Positions 35,241 to 44,480 of a DNA stretch of 47,753 nucleotides are shown here, piece after piece. Both the position numbers and the translations under genes were made by a program. The stretch is from Bacteroidota bacterium (GTDB lineage Bacteria; Bacteroidota; Bacteroidia; NS11-12g; UBA9320), in NCBI GenBank assembly GCA_018700895.1, contig JABIUV010000013.1, positions 1-47,753 of the forward strand, given 5' to 3'. Under the pieces are notes generated by a model that worked only from the letters and a program-made list of their open reading frames with translations, ran no database searches and was not told the DNA's origin. The stretch's first letter is position 1. The number at the start of each line of letters is the position of its first letter.

Positions 35241-35762
35241 TTACTCTACTAGTGTTCTTTCTGGAATTCTATCAACGAGTAAATTCAATGTTTCAACCTT
35301 GGAATATGACCTTTTAAACAGGGTTTCTAAACCTTTCAATTTAATAGAAGTGGTATCCTTTCCTTTGTCGGTGCAAGAGCGTTGTTTTGAAGAGTATTTA
35401 GTTCCTATTATTGAATTGTCATCTGACCTTGCCCAAAGATGATGAGCAAATTTATTTCCACTTAATATAATTGTTTTAATCTCACTAAGTAGTGAATTTA
35501 TCTGTGTTGATATTTCTTTTGATGCTAGTCTGTTCCCCAAACGAATATCATGCATTTTAATGCAATCCTCAATAGCTAAAATTGTATTATGTGCAGTAAG
35601 TTTCTCTGTAATTGTTCTACTTAAATCAAAACGAGTAAATGTAAGTCTACTAAGTAATACTCCTAATAGAAAATCTATATTAGAAAATTCAATCATGATT
35701 TTTCCAATTAGGGTGAATTGATCTTCCGTTAGGTTAGAGTATTTTGAATGATTTAGTGGCAT
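35241..35762 (-). CDS. Uncharacterised helical protein, possibly HEPN-like
   Basis: A 173-aa, mostly helical protein with no membrane segment. Its middle has the pattern 'GNKFAHHLWAR' (about residues 105-115), which resembles the R/N-x4-6-H arrangement of HEPN-type nucleases, and an earlier 'IEDCIKMHD' helix. That resemblance is weak. ATG 35762 is chosen because the open frame from 35810 would overlap the YgiQ gene. Its small size, position between housekeeping genes and slightly lower GC might mean a recent arrival; I cannot show that. Confidence 0.5.
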   Translation of the reverse strand: MPLNHSKYSNLTEDQFTLIGKIMIEFSNIDFLLGVLLSRLTFTRFDLSRTITEKLTAHNTILAIEDCIKMHDIRLGNRLASKEISTQINSLLSEIKTIILSGNKFAHHLWARSDDNSIIGTKYSSKQRSCTDKGKDTTSIKLKGLETLFKRSYSKVETLNLLVDRIPERTLVE

Positions 35763-35775
35763 TGAATTAGTGTTT

Positions 35776-37749
35776 CTACCCACATCCTGGCTTACCTTTT
35801 CCTTTATCACCTTTCTTAGGTTTCATATACTTCTCCATCCCTTGATTATTCGGGTTGCCGTGTTTTTTGATGAACTTGTCGGCTTTGCCTTTGTAGCGTT
35901 TTTTATCGGGCTTTGGCTTGCCGAGCAGTTTATCGACCAAGTGAGATTGCTTGGTGCCGTGAAGTTTGTCTTTTATCCACTGGCGATTTTCTGGCTTGTA
36001 CCAAAAGAAAAATTTGTGCTGATCTTTTTTCTCGTGTTTAGACTTAGGTACGTAGTATTCCTCTAGCTTATACGGATGGTAACCCGAGTAGTATATCACC
36101 GTGGCTACCGTCATAGGAGTAGGAGTGAAGTCTTGCACCTGCTCTAGCTGAAAGCCCATATCCTTGGTCTCCGCTGCTAAGTTTGCCATATCTTCTTCCT
36201 TGCACGCTGGGTGACTGGAGATAAAGTACGGTATGAGTTTCTGATTCAGATTGAGCTTTTTGTCAATCTTGTCATACATCTTTTTGAAACTATGAAAATG
36301 CTCAAACTTAGGCTTACGCATTATCTTAAGTGTATCGTCAGACGTGTGCTCTGGAGCTACTTTTAGCCTGCCACTCACATGACGCGTCTGCAGCTGCTCC
36401 ATATACTCTAGCATTTCACCTTCATCGCCTTTTTTGTTGTACGACTTGGTGAGTAGGTCGTAGCGTATACCTGAGCCGACAAATGCTTTTTTGATTTTAG
36501 GGTTGGCGTCTATTTTACGATAAAGCTCGGTCATAGGCTTATGACTAGTGTCCAGATTGTCGCATACCACTGGGTGTATACAGCTCGGTGTGTTGCATCT
36601 ATCGCATATGGACTGCACCTTACCTTTCATTTTGTACATATTGGCACTGGGGCCAGCTATGTCGCTCAGGTAGCCTTTGAAGTCGGGCATATTCGTCACC
36701 GCCTCTACTTCTTTGAGTATGGACTCTTCCGATCTACTTGCTATAAACTTACCTTGGTGGGCAGAGATAGTACAGAAACTACATCCACCAAAACACCCAC
36801 GGTGTGTATTGATACTGAACTTAATCATATCAAAAGCGGGAATTGGTCCTTTTTTATTATACTTGGGATGTGGTAGTCTCGTGTAGGGCAAATCGAAAGC
36901 AAAATCGATTTCCTTTTCCGTCATAGTCTCAAATGGCGGATTGATAATCAGATTTTTGTTATAGGTATTTTGAATAATGCGTTTGGCTTGTACGCTATTA
37001 CTCTCTTGTTCCACTACCTTAAAATTGGCTGCAAAAGCTTTTTTGTCTACTAAGCAAACTTCGTGAGCATTAAGCTCTACATCGGTCCACTTTTTGTTCT
37101 TGGGTACTCCTTCATCCACAGGTCGTTGGTAGGCTGTTTGCTTTACCATCGTGAGTTGGTGAAACGGAACACCTTTTTTCAGTAGTTGTAGTATCTCACG
37201 CAGTGGTTTTTCGCCCATACCGTATACTAGTAAGTCGGCACCACATTCTTCTAGTATGTTGGGTAACAACTCGTCACGCCAATAGTCATAGTGCGTCACT
37301 CTCCGTAATGAGGCTTCTATTCCACCAGCCAAGACAGGAACATCAGGATACAAGTCCTTTAGTATTCTGGTGTAGACCGTCATAGCATAGTCGGGTCTCA
37401 GGCTAGAATTACCTCCCGGAGAATATGCGTCGGTACTTCGTCTACGCTTGTTGGCAGTGTAGTGATTTACCATAGAGTCCATATTGCCCGATGTAACTGC
37501 AAAGAATAATCTAGGAGCACCTAGTTTTTTGAAATCTCGGAGGTCATCTTGCCAGTTGGGTTGTGGGATTATCGCTACGCGAAAGCCTTCACTCTCTATG
37601 ATACGCCCGATAACAGCAGCACCAAAAGCGGGGTGGTCTATATACGCATCACCTGTGATGAGTATGACATCGAGGTCTGACCAGCCGTGTGCTTCTACTT
37701 CTTTTTTGGTGATAGGAAGCCATTTGGATATAGGACGTTGAGATTGCAA
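35776..37749 (-). CDS. YgiQ-family radical SAM protein
   Basis: A 657-aa radical SAM protein with the [4Fe-4S] motif CFGGCSFC (CxxxCxxC) at about residue 320, an N-terminal flavodoxin-like domain beginning LDVILITGDAYIDHPAFG and a Lys-rich C-terminus. YgiQ-family (UPF0313) enzymes are poorly understood. Start is TTG at 37749, 5 bases after a TACCTTCG near-consensus -7 box; no ATG is present at that end. The gene seems monocistronic or followed by the small helical protein gene. Confidence 0.9.
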   Translation of the reverse strand: MQSQRPISKWLPITKKEVEAHGWSDLDVILITGDAYIDHPAFGAAVIGRIIESEGFRVAIIPQPNWQDDLRDFKKLGAPRLFFAVTSGNMDSMVNHYTANKRRRSTDAYSPGGNSSLRPDYAMTVYTRILKDLYPDVPVLAGGIEASLRRVTHYDYWRDELLPNILEECGADLLVYGMGEKPLREILQLLKKGVPFHQLTMVKQTAYQRPVDEGVPKNKKWTDVELNAHEVCLVDKKAFAANFKVVEQESNSVQAKRIIQNTYNKNLIINPPFETMTEKEIDFAFDLPYTRLPHPKYNKKGPIPAFDMIKFSINTHRGCFGGCSFCTISAHQGKFIASRSEESILKEVEAVTNMPDFKGYLSDIAGPSANMYKMKGKVQSICDRCNTPSCIHPVVCDNLDTSHKPMTELYRKIDANPKIKKAFVGSGIRYDLLTKSYNKKGDEGEMLEYMEQLQTRHVSGRLKVAPEHTSDDTLKIMRKPKFEHFHSFKKMYDKIDKKLNLNQKLIPYFISSHPACKEEDMANLAAETKDMGFQLEQVQDFTPTPMTVATVIYYSGYHPYKLEEYYVPKSKHEKKDQHKFFFWYKPENRQWIKDKLHGTKQSHLVDKLLGKPKPDKKRYKGKADKFIKKHGNPNNQGMEKYMKPKKGDKGKGKPGCG

Positions 37750-37754
37750 GATTG

Positions 37755-37762
37755 CGAAGGTA
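37755..37762 (-). promoter_or_regulatory. Likely -7 box of YgiQ gene
   Basis: TACCTTCG, 7 of 8 match to TAnnTTTG. It is followed by GCAATCTTG, placing the TTG start at the expected transcription start; the same layout precedes the radical SAM gene at 46796. Confidence 0.45.
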
Positions 37763-37831
37763 AGTGAAATATGGGGAAGGTGAGGTCAGCTTTAAGCTAT
37801 GGAAATTAGTGAACCAGTCCGTGAGTTTAAG

Positions 37832-38359
37832 TTACTCCAACCCAATCATATCAATCACTAACTCAAAACTTTCTGCTTTTTTGTTACCAATAAGAAATGC
37901 AACCTCTGCTATCTGTGAATGATTAAAATTTGGAATGCGTAATTTCCTGCCTCTAAATGATGGATAAAAGTCACGCAGTGGAAGACGAACAGTTTGCCAC
38001 TCGCCTGAGGTTTCAAAATAGGTGATATACGAATGGTATTGGCTTGTTTTGTCTTTTACTCTGAACTGATAGCGTTTGCCGTCTCCTTTTATGCGTAGGA
38101 CCACCGTTGTTGAATCTGATACATTAATCGGTGTGAACTGATATCGTAGTGATGAGAAACCGCCATTGTTGGCTAGTGAAACCGATCCCGAATACACTCC
38201 GTTTCCATTGTCATCCATTTTAAGCTTGCCTTGCGATAGACCACCCATTACACTATCATCTACTACTCGCCATCCTACAGTAGAAGTATCTTTATTAAAG
38301 TCATAAATGGTGGATGCCGACATGGCTTGAACTAGGATAAGAAGGAAAGTGATGAACAT
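37832..38359 (-). CDS. CIA30-family protein, secreted
   Basis: A 175-aa protein with a short signal peptide (about 1-17) and a CIA30 (NDUFAF1-like, galactose-binding-like beta-sandwich) domain. Hallmarks: DDSVMGGLSQGKL, VSLANNGGFSSLRY and a C-terminal FLIGNKKAESFELVIDMIGL. The mitochondrial relative aids complex I assembly; bacterial ones are of unknown role, with a galactose-binding-like fold. The signal peptide here points to the periplasm. Confidence 0.8.
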   Translation of the reverse strand: MFITFLLILVQAMSASTIYDFNKDTSTVGWRVVDDSVMGGLSQGKLKMDDNGNGVYSGSVSLANNGGFSSLRYQFTPINVSDSTTVVLRIKGDGKRYQFRVKDKTSQYHSYITYFETSGEWQTVRLPLRDFYPSFRGRKLRIPNFNHSQIAEVAFLIGNKKAESFELVIDMIGLE

Positions 38360-38478
38360 CTATTGAAATAACACGCAAAAAGTGAATTTGCTTTAGAGCT
38401 TGTTTACTCTAAATCTTAATTGAATAAGACTCAGAGCAACGCGTAGAGTCTCTAATGTCGTAAGAAGACTGTGTCGTC

Positions 38479-38501
38479 ATTCCAAAGCTAGACTTTGGAA
38501 T
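38479..38501. repeat. Perfect 9-bp palindrome (REP-like)
   Basis: ATTCCAAAG / CTTTGGAAT with a five-base loop. Lies between the CIA30 gene and the reductase gene, both on the minus strand. No T-run on either side. Could be a copy of a dispersed palindromic element; no second copy was found in the window. Confidence 0.45.
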
Positions 38502-38524
38502 CTAACCTAAACAGAGAGAAATGG

Positions 38525-39070
38525 TTAATTAACCCTTACAAACCTACTCTGCACCGCAGCATCTAGCAAGACATTGCTCTCCTTGCATTTGTATTGCAAA
38601 GTATTGGTTAATTCGCCAAAAAGTGGAAAACCACCACCCAAAAGTGTCGGGATGGTCGTGATGATCATTTCGTCTATGAGGTCTTCTTGCAGAAAACCTT
38701 GAATGGTTTTGCCTCCGTCTATGTATAGCTGGTGAAATCCTTGCTCGTGGATGCCCGCGAGTACCTCGGTGAGTGGTCCTCGGGCGAGGTAGGCATTGCC
38801 TCGGTAATTTGCCGGTATCTTATCTAAGGTATTGCTTAGTACAAATACAGGGATGGTATATGGCCAGTCGATATCAAAAGAACAAACTGTCTCGAACGTA
38901 GTACGACCCATTATGATAGCGTCCATTCGGGCGATAAATTTGGAATAGCCCATATCATCACCGGCTGGATTTGGGATACTGTGAAGGTAGTCGATGTTCC
39001 CATTTTTATCGGCTATGAATCCATCTAAGCTGGTGGCTATGAAGATGTGGTTGGTCCCTTTTTTTTTCAT
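38525..39070 (-). CDS. Dihydrofolate reductase-fold (RibD-C-like) protein
   Basis: A 181-aa protein of the RibD C-terminal/dihydrofolate-reductase superfamily: IFIATSLDGFIADKNGNIDYL near the start (shown by its landmarks SLDGFIA), then MGRTTFETV, and YIDGGKTIQGFL for the NADPH-binding loop. These bacterial stand-alone forms reduce uncharacterised pteridine-like or other substrates. ATG 39070 is chosen since a consensus -7 box lies at 39080-39087; the ATG at 39106 is upstream of it. Confidence 0.85.
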   Translation of the reverse strand: MKKKGTNHIFIATSLDGFIADKNGNIDYLHSIPNPAGDDMGYSKFIARMDAIIMGRTTFETVCSFDIDWPYTIPVFVLSNTLDKIPANYRGNAYLARGPLTEVLAGIHEQGFHQLYIDGGKTIQGFLQEDLIDEMIITTIPTLLGGGFPLFGELTNTLQYKCKESNVLLDAAVQSRFVRVN

Positions 39071-39079
39071 TACGCTTTT

Positions 39080-39087
39080 CAAAGGTA
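39080..39087 (-). promoter_or_regulatory. Promoter of reductase gene
   Basis: TACCTTTG (minus), full consensus, with TTG at 39104-39106, spacing 16. Predicted start of transcription is only a few bases before the ATG. Confidence 0.6.
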
Positions 39088-39223
39088 TGAAATTGTAGTT
39101 TCGCAATTAGATGAGTGAAGTTGAAGAGATAAAGGTTAGATGACTTAATAGAACACGGATGACATGGACGGAGCTTATAAACGCTTATTTTGCATTTATT
39201 TATCACTACAAACAACAAATCAT

Positions 39224-39277
39224 ACATCCTAAGTCTTGCATTCTAAGTCTTTCGTCCTAAGTCTTACATCTTAAATC
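39224..39277. repeat. 14-bp tandem repeat, heptad-like units
   Basis: CTAAGTCTT recurs at 39229, 39243 and 39257, exactly 14 bases apart, with a partial fourth. Read on the minus strand it resolves into seven-base units of AAGACTT / AGGATGT type. It starts at the stop codon of the AraC gene. Confidence 0.65.
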
Positions 39278-40094
39278 AACTCAAGCTCATCTCAAACTTT
39301 TTAGGCGTAACACCAAATTTCTTCTTAAAAGCATCTATAAAATGACTCACGTTAGTGTAGCCCAATTGGTCGGCGATTTCGGCGATTTGAAATTCTCGTT
39401 TCAGTATTAATTCGCGTGCTTTGCTCATCTTGTAATCTTTGAGAAACGCGTGAATAGTTTTGCCGTATATCTCTTTGAAACCCGACTTGAGGTTGTACTC
39501 ATTGAGTGCTACTTCTTTGGCAAGTTCTTTTATGGTAGGAGCGTTTTGCAGGTCTTTTATTAAATATTCTTTGGCATCACGCACCTTGTTTACATTATCT
39601 TTTTGGTTTAGAAATGGGCATTTATATGCAGTCTGCCTGCGGCTCGCATTAAAATAGTCATCTAATATGGCGTACTTTTTAGCTTCTTTTAGCAGGTGGT
39701 TGTTTTCGTTTTCTAGTATCTCGTGTAGGCACCGTCGTACAGTGGTGCTTGCCTCCTCAAAGTGATGGTACTGCTCTTTCTCAAAAATAGCCGCTTGCGA
39801 AAAATTGAGTTCATCGGTGCCTTGTGCTATAATGTGATGTAGTGTGTCTATACTCAGATTAATAATGCACAGGGATACTTTTTCTGTGGCTACAAAACTG
39901 AGATTGAAGCTGCGTTTTTGGTCATAAAACAAGTATACAGAATGCGGAGGTAGCGGCACACTTCGTTGGCCCATAGGCATTGCTACCCCTTTGTCTGCCG
40001 TGATAAATAAGCATATAGTACCATTGGTGTATTGATAATCAATAGGCTCAGTACTAGTTTTTAGTATTTTTAAATCGATATTCTGTTCGCTCAT
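39276..40094 (-). CDS. AraC-family transcriptional regulator, PchR-like
   Basis: A 272-aa regulator. The C-terminal ~100 residues hold two helix-turn-helix units with the AraC signature 'LALNEYNLKSGFKEIYGKTI...IADQLGYTNVSHFIDAFKKKFGVTP' landmarks (NEYNLK, GYTNVSHF, KKFGVTP). This style is closest to PchR-type regulators that sense ferric siderophores or iron-related ligands. The N-terminal ~170 residues form a cupin-like sensing domain. It is divergent from the HmuY/TonB heme locus (190 bases), so it probably controls it. ATG 40094 is preferred to 40115. Confidence 0.85.
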   Translation of the reverse strand: MSEQNIDLKILKTSTEPIDYQYTNGTICLFITADKGVAMPMGQRSVPLPPHSVYLFYDQKRSFNLSFVATEKVSLCIINLSIDTLHHIIAQGTDELNFSQAAIFEKEQYHHFEEASTTVRRCLHEILENENNHLLKEAKKYAILDDYFNASRRQTAYKCPFLNQKDNVNKVRDAKEYLIKDLQNAPTIKELAKEVALNEYNLKSGFKEIYGKTIHAFLKDYKMSKARELILKREFQIAEIADQLGYTNVSHFIDAFKKKFGVTPKKFEMSLS

Positions 40095-40284
40095 TTTTGG
40101 GCTATTTCTGTACAAACAAAAATAAGCTAATTTTGATTTAAATACATAAGTGTCTGATTTTGAGCATTTATAATTATGACATTGGCCGCAGGGTATTTTC
40201 TTTTTCGGGCATTTTTATTTCTAAATTGGTTATTTACTACTAAATATTGGCTCTTCATTTGTACCCATATAAAAGAAATAAAAA
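40095..40284. promoter_or_regulatory. Divergent control region of AraC gene and heme locus
   Basis: 190 bases between the AraC-type regulator and the first HmuY gene. AT-rich, with no clear consensus -7 box. As the shared upstream region of both, it should contain the regulator's operator; I could not define the motif. Confidence 0.35.
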
Positions 40285-41502
40285 ATGAAGAAAATTTTTA
40301 CAAGCGTTTTTATCTTAGTAGCTGCATTTGCAAATGCACAGACTGCTGATTCTGTGATATCTGCAGGGGGAGCGTTGGACGTATATTACGATTTTGAAAC
40401 ACAAACCAAAACTTCCGTAGCTAGAACTACTTGGGATATAGGGTTTACTACCGATGGAAGAGGAGCAAGCATCATCATAAACGAGAGTGCAGAAGTTGAG
40501 CTTTTTTTGTACAGCGACAATATAAGTCAATGGGATAATGTAGATACCAACGGAATGATGTGGGATAATATCTACAACTCAGAGTCTACTTGGAATGCAG
40601 GAGCATTTGCCAACCAAGGTACCGTACATCCCGATTACGGATGGGGTATTTACAATATGAATACTCACGATATCGTAGGAAACAGAATATTCTTGTTGAG
40701 CTACGATGGTGGCGTGTCTTTCAAAAAAGTAATTGTTGAGAATCTTAGCCCATCGGGAACATTCACCTTAAAAACAGCGAACTTGGATGGATCAGATTCG
40801 AAAGAGTATACATTTACCAAAAGCAGTATGGCTGATAAAAACTTTGGCTTGCTAGACTTAGGTTCTGGAGAGTTTATCACTGCTAATCCTGCTCGTAAAG
40901 ATTGGGATTTACTATTTACCCGATACATCACTACGGTACAGCAAGGGCCAGTAGTTATGAATATGGCCGTAGGTGGAGTGAAAATAAATGTGAATAGCCG
41001 CGTAGCTAAGATTACGGGTGATATCTCTAGTGATGATACTGCCAACCTTACGTGGACGACCAACATTACCGAAATAGGCTACGACTGGAAAACATTTAAC
41101 CGAACCAACTACACTTATGATATGGAAGATGTTGCCTACTTCGTAGTTACTGAAAATGGTGCGATGTACAAAATATGGTTTACCGACTACACGGTAGGTT
41201 CTGGTAACTTCTTCTTCAATACCAAGCAAATAAAAGAGGGAGTAAATTCTACTCCACGATATGCTAAGTTAAACACAAGCGTATATCCTAACCCAGCTAA
41301 CAACGTGCTCAATATTCAAAACAAAGAGAATGAAGCACTTACACTAAACCTACTAAATGCACAAGGAGCCGTAGTAGCTACTCAGCAAGTAGGAGCAATG
41401 ACTAGCACACAAGTGAATACAGCTGATTTTGCAACTGGGGTTTACTTCTTGCAAATGAATACTGCTTCTACAAGCAGCACGCAACGCATCATCATTGAAT
41501 AA
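40285..41502 (+). CDS. HmuY-like heme-binding protein with T9SS tail
   Basis: A 405-aa protein with a signal peptide (MKKIFTSVFILVAAFANAQ), one HmuY-like region (about residues 25-320; TTWDIGFTT, DWKTFNRTNY and YKIWFTDY) and a C-terminal T9SS sorting domain (about 330-405, VYPNPANNVLNIQ). HmuY in Porphyromonas captures heme and passes it to the TonB receptor HmuR. The T9SS tail should place it on the surface or outside, unlike its lipoprotein paralog. First gene of the locus; the TonB receptor gene overlaps its stop. Confidence 0.85.
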   Translation: MKKIFTSVFILVAAFANAQTADSVISAGGALDVYYDFETQTKTSVARTTWDIGFTTDGRGASIIINESAEVELFLYSDNISQWDNVDTNGMMWDNIYNSESTWNAGAFANQGTVHPDYGWGIYNMNTHDIVGNRIFLLSYDGGVSFKKVIVENLSPSGTFTLKTANLDGSDSKEYTFTKSSMADKNFGLLDLGSGEFITANPARKDWDLLFTRYITTVQQGPVVMNMAVGGVKINVNSRVAKITGDISSDDTANLTWTTNITEIGYDWKTFNRTNYTYDMEDVAYFVVTENGAMYKIWFTDYTVGSGNFFFNTKQIKEGVNSTPRYAKLNTSVYPNPANNVLNIQNKENEALTLNLLNAQGAVVATQQVGAMTSTQVNTADFATGVYFLQMNTASTSSTQRIIIE

Positions 41503-43576
41503 GAACTCATATATTACTATACTCATCATGTTTGTCTCCACCTTTGTGTGGGGTCAAACATGGAATGAGCCACAAGATACCGGGAAAACCCTAAGCATAG
41601 ATTCCATTGCTAAGCTCGATATTGTTAAGGGAAAAAGAATAGGGCCACCTATGGAGGACGTAATCTATGATATACCAGAAGCCATAGTAACCGACATTCA
41701 CTCTAAAAAATCCTTTGACAACACGGTTCTCAATATCTCTAAAATATCTGCCAACGAAATAGAACAACTTGGTGCGGTAGACCTCAGAGACGCACTTACT
41801 TTTCAGAATAACATACGCATAAATCGCGATCCCGCTATTGGTTCTGCTGGCCTTAGTATGATGGGCATAGGCGGAGATAATGTAAAATTACTGATAGACG
41901 GCGTGCCTGTAATCGGGAGGTTGTTTAACGGGGTAGACCTAGAGCAATTTAACCTTGAAAACGCGAAGCAAATAGAAGTGATACAAGGCCCGATGAGTGT
42001 GATATACGGAAGCAATGCACTCGCAGGTACTATCAATATTATCACTGATAATCACAGTAAGAAATCGCGAGCCAACCTGAATGCCAACTATGAAACCGAT
42101 GGGCAATACAACCTCACCGGAACACTCTCTAAATCTTATAAAAATCATTATGCTACCCTAAGCGGTGGTAGAACTATGTTTACCGGATGGAGTTCAGATA
42201 ATGCAGACAGAACATTCGACTGGATTCCTAAAGAACAATACACTGCACGACTACAGTACAGCTATCAACACGATGATACTCGCATCAACCTACGTACAGA
42301 GCGTATACAGAGTAAATTGATGGATAGAGGAATACCTTTTGTCCCATACCGTGAGCAGGCCATAGACCAATATTATACCAATCGTAGGTTTGACAATAGC
42401 CTGAGTTATGAGAATAAAATAGGGGAAAGCACTATCCAACTCATAGCGGGAAACAATACCTTCACTCGTATCAAGAATAAATACTTCAAAGACCTAGCGA
42501 CCTTAGAGGAAACACTGGTGCAAGGAGAGGCAGAGCAAGACACTCAAACCTTTAATGCTTCTGTATTGCGAGCTATATACGGTTTTGATACCCAAAAAAC
42601 TACCGGTGTAGAAATGTTACTGGGTTTGGATGGCAACTACGAGGTAGGTACAGGAAATAGAATAAAAGAGTCACGACAATCACAACTAGACGCAGCTCTA
42701 TTTATGAGTGCAGAGAAACAACTTACGAGTTATGCCCTTATACGTGGTGGGTTGCGATATGCATATAATTCAACTTTTGAATCTCCGTTACTCTACTCCG
42801 TACAGACCAAGTTTAACCTACCCAAATCACAAATCATAAAACTGGGGTATGGAAAAGGTTTCAGAGCCCCATCGCTCAAAGAGTTGTACTTAGATTTCAA
42901 TGACAGTAGGCACGCGGTTTTTGGCAATGCCGACTTGCAATCAGAAACATCTCACTCATTTACAGGATCTTATACTAAGTATGCTAGGATAGGTGAGGTA
43001 CAATCTAACACGAGTGTAGAAGGATTCTACAACAAAATAAATAACAAAATAGAGCTTATCGTAACAGGACCCATTCAAGCTCAGTATGGCAATATTGGTA
43101 TATTTGAAAGTGTAGGAGGAGGCATTTCGCAGAAGGTTATCTATCAAGACTTGAAACTACAGGCCTCGGTCAACTACACGGGTATTTATAATGGGATAGG
43201 TGACGAAACCGCGAAGGTATATTCGTTCTCACCACAAGCAGTAATCAATCCTAGTTACCAGTTCAAAAAACAACAGCTAACCATAAACCTATTTTATAAT
43301 CACTTTGGAGCTGTGTCACGCGTATTTAGTGACACCGATAGTGCCAACGTGAATATTCAAGAGCAGGCTGCTTATACGATGGTAGACCTCAGTGTGAACA
43401 AAGTATTCAAAGGCAAACGACTAAAAATAACAGGAGGTATACGAAACCTGTTGGGAGTGATAAATGTAGATGCGAATACTACCGAAGTAGGAGCACATAC
43501 GCCAAGTACTAATTTTATATCCGTTAGCCCCGGAAGAACTTATTTTTTAAATATCAGATATGCGTTATTCAAATAA
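41495..43576 (+). CDS. TonB-dependent heme receptor, HmuR-like
   Basis: A 693-aa outer-membrane receptor with signal peptide (about 1-21), a plug domain (about 70-190, containing GGDNVKLLIDGVP and VIQGPMSVIYGSNALAG), and a ~22-strand barrel. The heme receptor signature is present: FRAP at residues 456-459, then NADL in place of the usual NPDL, with a His at residue 473 between them, the position of the heme-ligand histidine in HmuR/HemR proteins. It begins with TTG overlapping the end of the HmuY-T9SS gene by 8 bases. Together with the HmuY pair it should import heme. Confidence 0.87.
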   Translation: MNKNSYITILIMFVSTFVWGQTWNEPQDTGKTLSIDSIAKLDIVKGKRIGPPMEDVIYDIPEAIVTDIHSKKSFDNTVLNISKISANEIEQLGAVDLRDALTFQNNIRINRDPAIGSAGLSMMGIGGDNVKLLIDGVPVIGRLFNGVDLEQFNLENAKQIEVIQGPMSVIYGSNALAGTINIITDNHSKKSRANLNANYETDGQYNLTGTLSKSYKNHYATLSGGRTMFTGWSSDNADRTFDWIPKEQYTARLQYSYQHDDTRINLRTERIQSKLMDRGIPFVPYREQAIDQYYTNRRFDNSLSYENKIGESTIQLIAGNNTFTRIKNKYFKDLATLEETLVQGEAEQDTQTFNASVLRAIYGFDTQKTTGVEMLLGLDGNYEVGTGNRIKESRQSQLDAALFMSAEKQLTSYALIRGGLRYAYNSTFESPLLYSVQTKFNLPKSQIIKLGYGKGFRAPSLKELYLDFNDSRHAVFGNADLQSETSHSFTGSYTKYARIGEVQSNTSVEGFYNKINNKIELIVTGPIQAQYGNIGIFESVGGGISQKVIYQDLKLQASVNYTGIYNGIGDETAKVYSFSPQAVINPSYQFKKQQLTINLFYNHFGAVSRVFSDTDSANVNIQEQAAYTMVDLSVNKVFKGKRLKITGGIRNLLGVINVDANTTEVGAHTPSTNFISVSPGRTYFLNIRYALFK

Positions 43577-44480
43577 ACTTACTTACCTCTTAGTGTTGTC
43601 ACTAGCCGCGTGTTTCCCTAAGGAAGATGCTATTACGCCTACACCTCGGGTAAATAAAAGCGTAGAATTAGACGCAGGAGAATACAAAAATACAGTAGCC
43701 TTTTACTCGCTAGATGAGAGTAAGGTGATAGCAGAAGCAAGTCCGATGGACTGGGATTTTTATGTAGATGAAAATGTTATTCGCCTCAACTATTTCCGGA
43801 GTATGCGAGTAGCCCGTTTTGATGACACGTGGGACAAATTAGAGGATACCGCAGGACTAACCTTTAGATACCTCACCTATGATCATGAGGAAACGCTCAC
43901 GCAGTGGGAGCTGATTGAAAATCAGTTATACGTGGTGGATTACGGAATGGATAATTCATTTGCCCCGATTGGGCTTACCTCTGTGCGTTTTGAACGGACG
44001 GCAGACGGTGTTAAAATTTGGCACAATGCCATAGGTTCAGATTTTGAGGTTTTCGAAGATGTAAATCAATCGTCTTTTTACTATAATCTAAGAGAAAAAA
44101 ACGTGCTCGACTTGCCTACAGAGCGTGAGTATGATATCGCCTTTGGTAAATATACGGACTTAGTTACCGTAGATAATATCACCCAAGATTACTTAATATA
44201 TGGAGTCATACAGGGCAAAACACTGTGCTATGAAGAAGAAATACCCTTTGAAGATGTGCAGGAAGATAGATTTGATCTTATACTTCCTACCACAGATAAA
44301 GATGTTATTGGTTGGGATTGGAAAAACTTTAACCTCGCCAGCGGCGGATATGAAATAGTAACCAACAAGACATATGTTATCGCCAGCAATGCCGGCTTTA
44401 TATACAAGCTGCGTTTCGTTAATTTTTATAATAGCTCGGGCAAATCAGGACATCCTACTTTTGAGTGGGAGTTGATGTAG
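43560..44480 (+). CDS. HmuY-family heme-binding lipoprotein
   Basis: A 306-aa lipoprotein (signal ending LSLAACFPK, Cys about residue 18). It shares the HmuY elements seen in the first gene: DWDFYVDE, REYDIAFGKYTD, GWDWKNFN, YKLRFVNFY and WELM at the C-terminus, but has no T9SS tail. It overlaps the receptor gene by 17 bases. HmuY lipoproteins of this type are the surface heme-binding partner of the TonB receptor. Confidence 0.85.
   Translation: MRYSNKLTYLLVLSLAACFPKEDAITPTPRVNKSVELDAGEYKNTVAFYSLDESKVIAEASPMDWDFYVDENVIRLNYFRSMRVARFDDTWDKLEDTAGLTFRYLTYDHEETLTQWELIENQLYVVDYGMDNSFAPIGLTSVRFERTADGVKIWHNAIGSDFEVFEDVNQSSFYYNLREKNVLDLPTEREYDIAFGKYTDLVTVDNITQDYLIYGVIQGKTLCYEEEIPFEDVQEDRFDLILPTTDKDVIGWDWKNFNLASGGYEIVTNKTYVIASNAGFIYKLRFVNFYNSSGKSGHPTFEWELM

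Noticed and set aside
39224-39277. CRISPR array
   Set aside because: Unit is only 14 bases with no unique spacers; a tandem repeat, not CRISPR.
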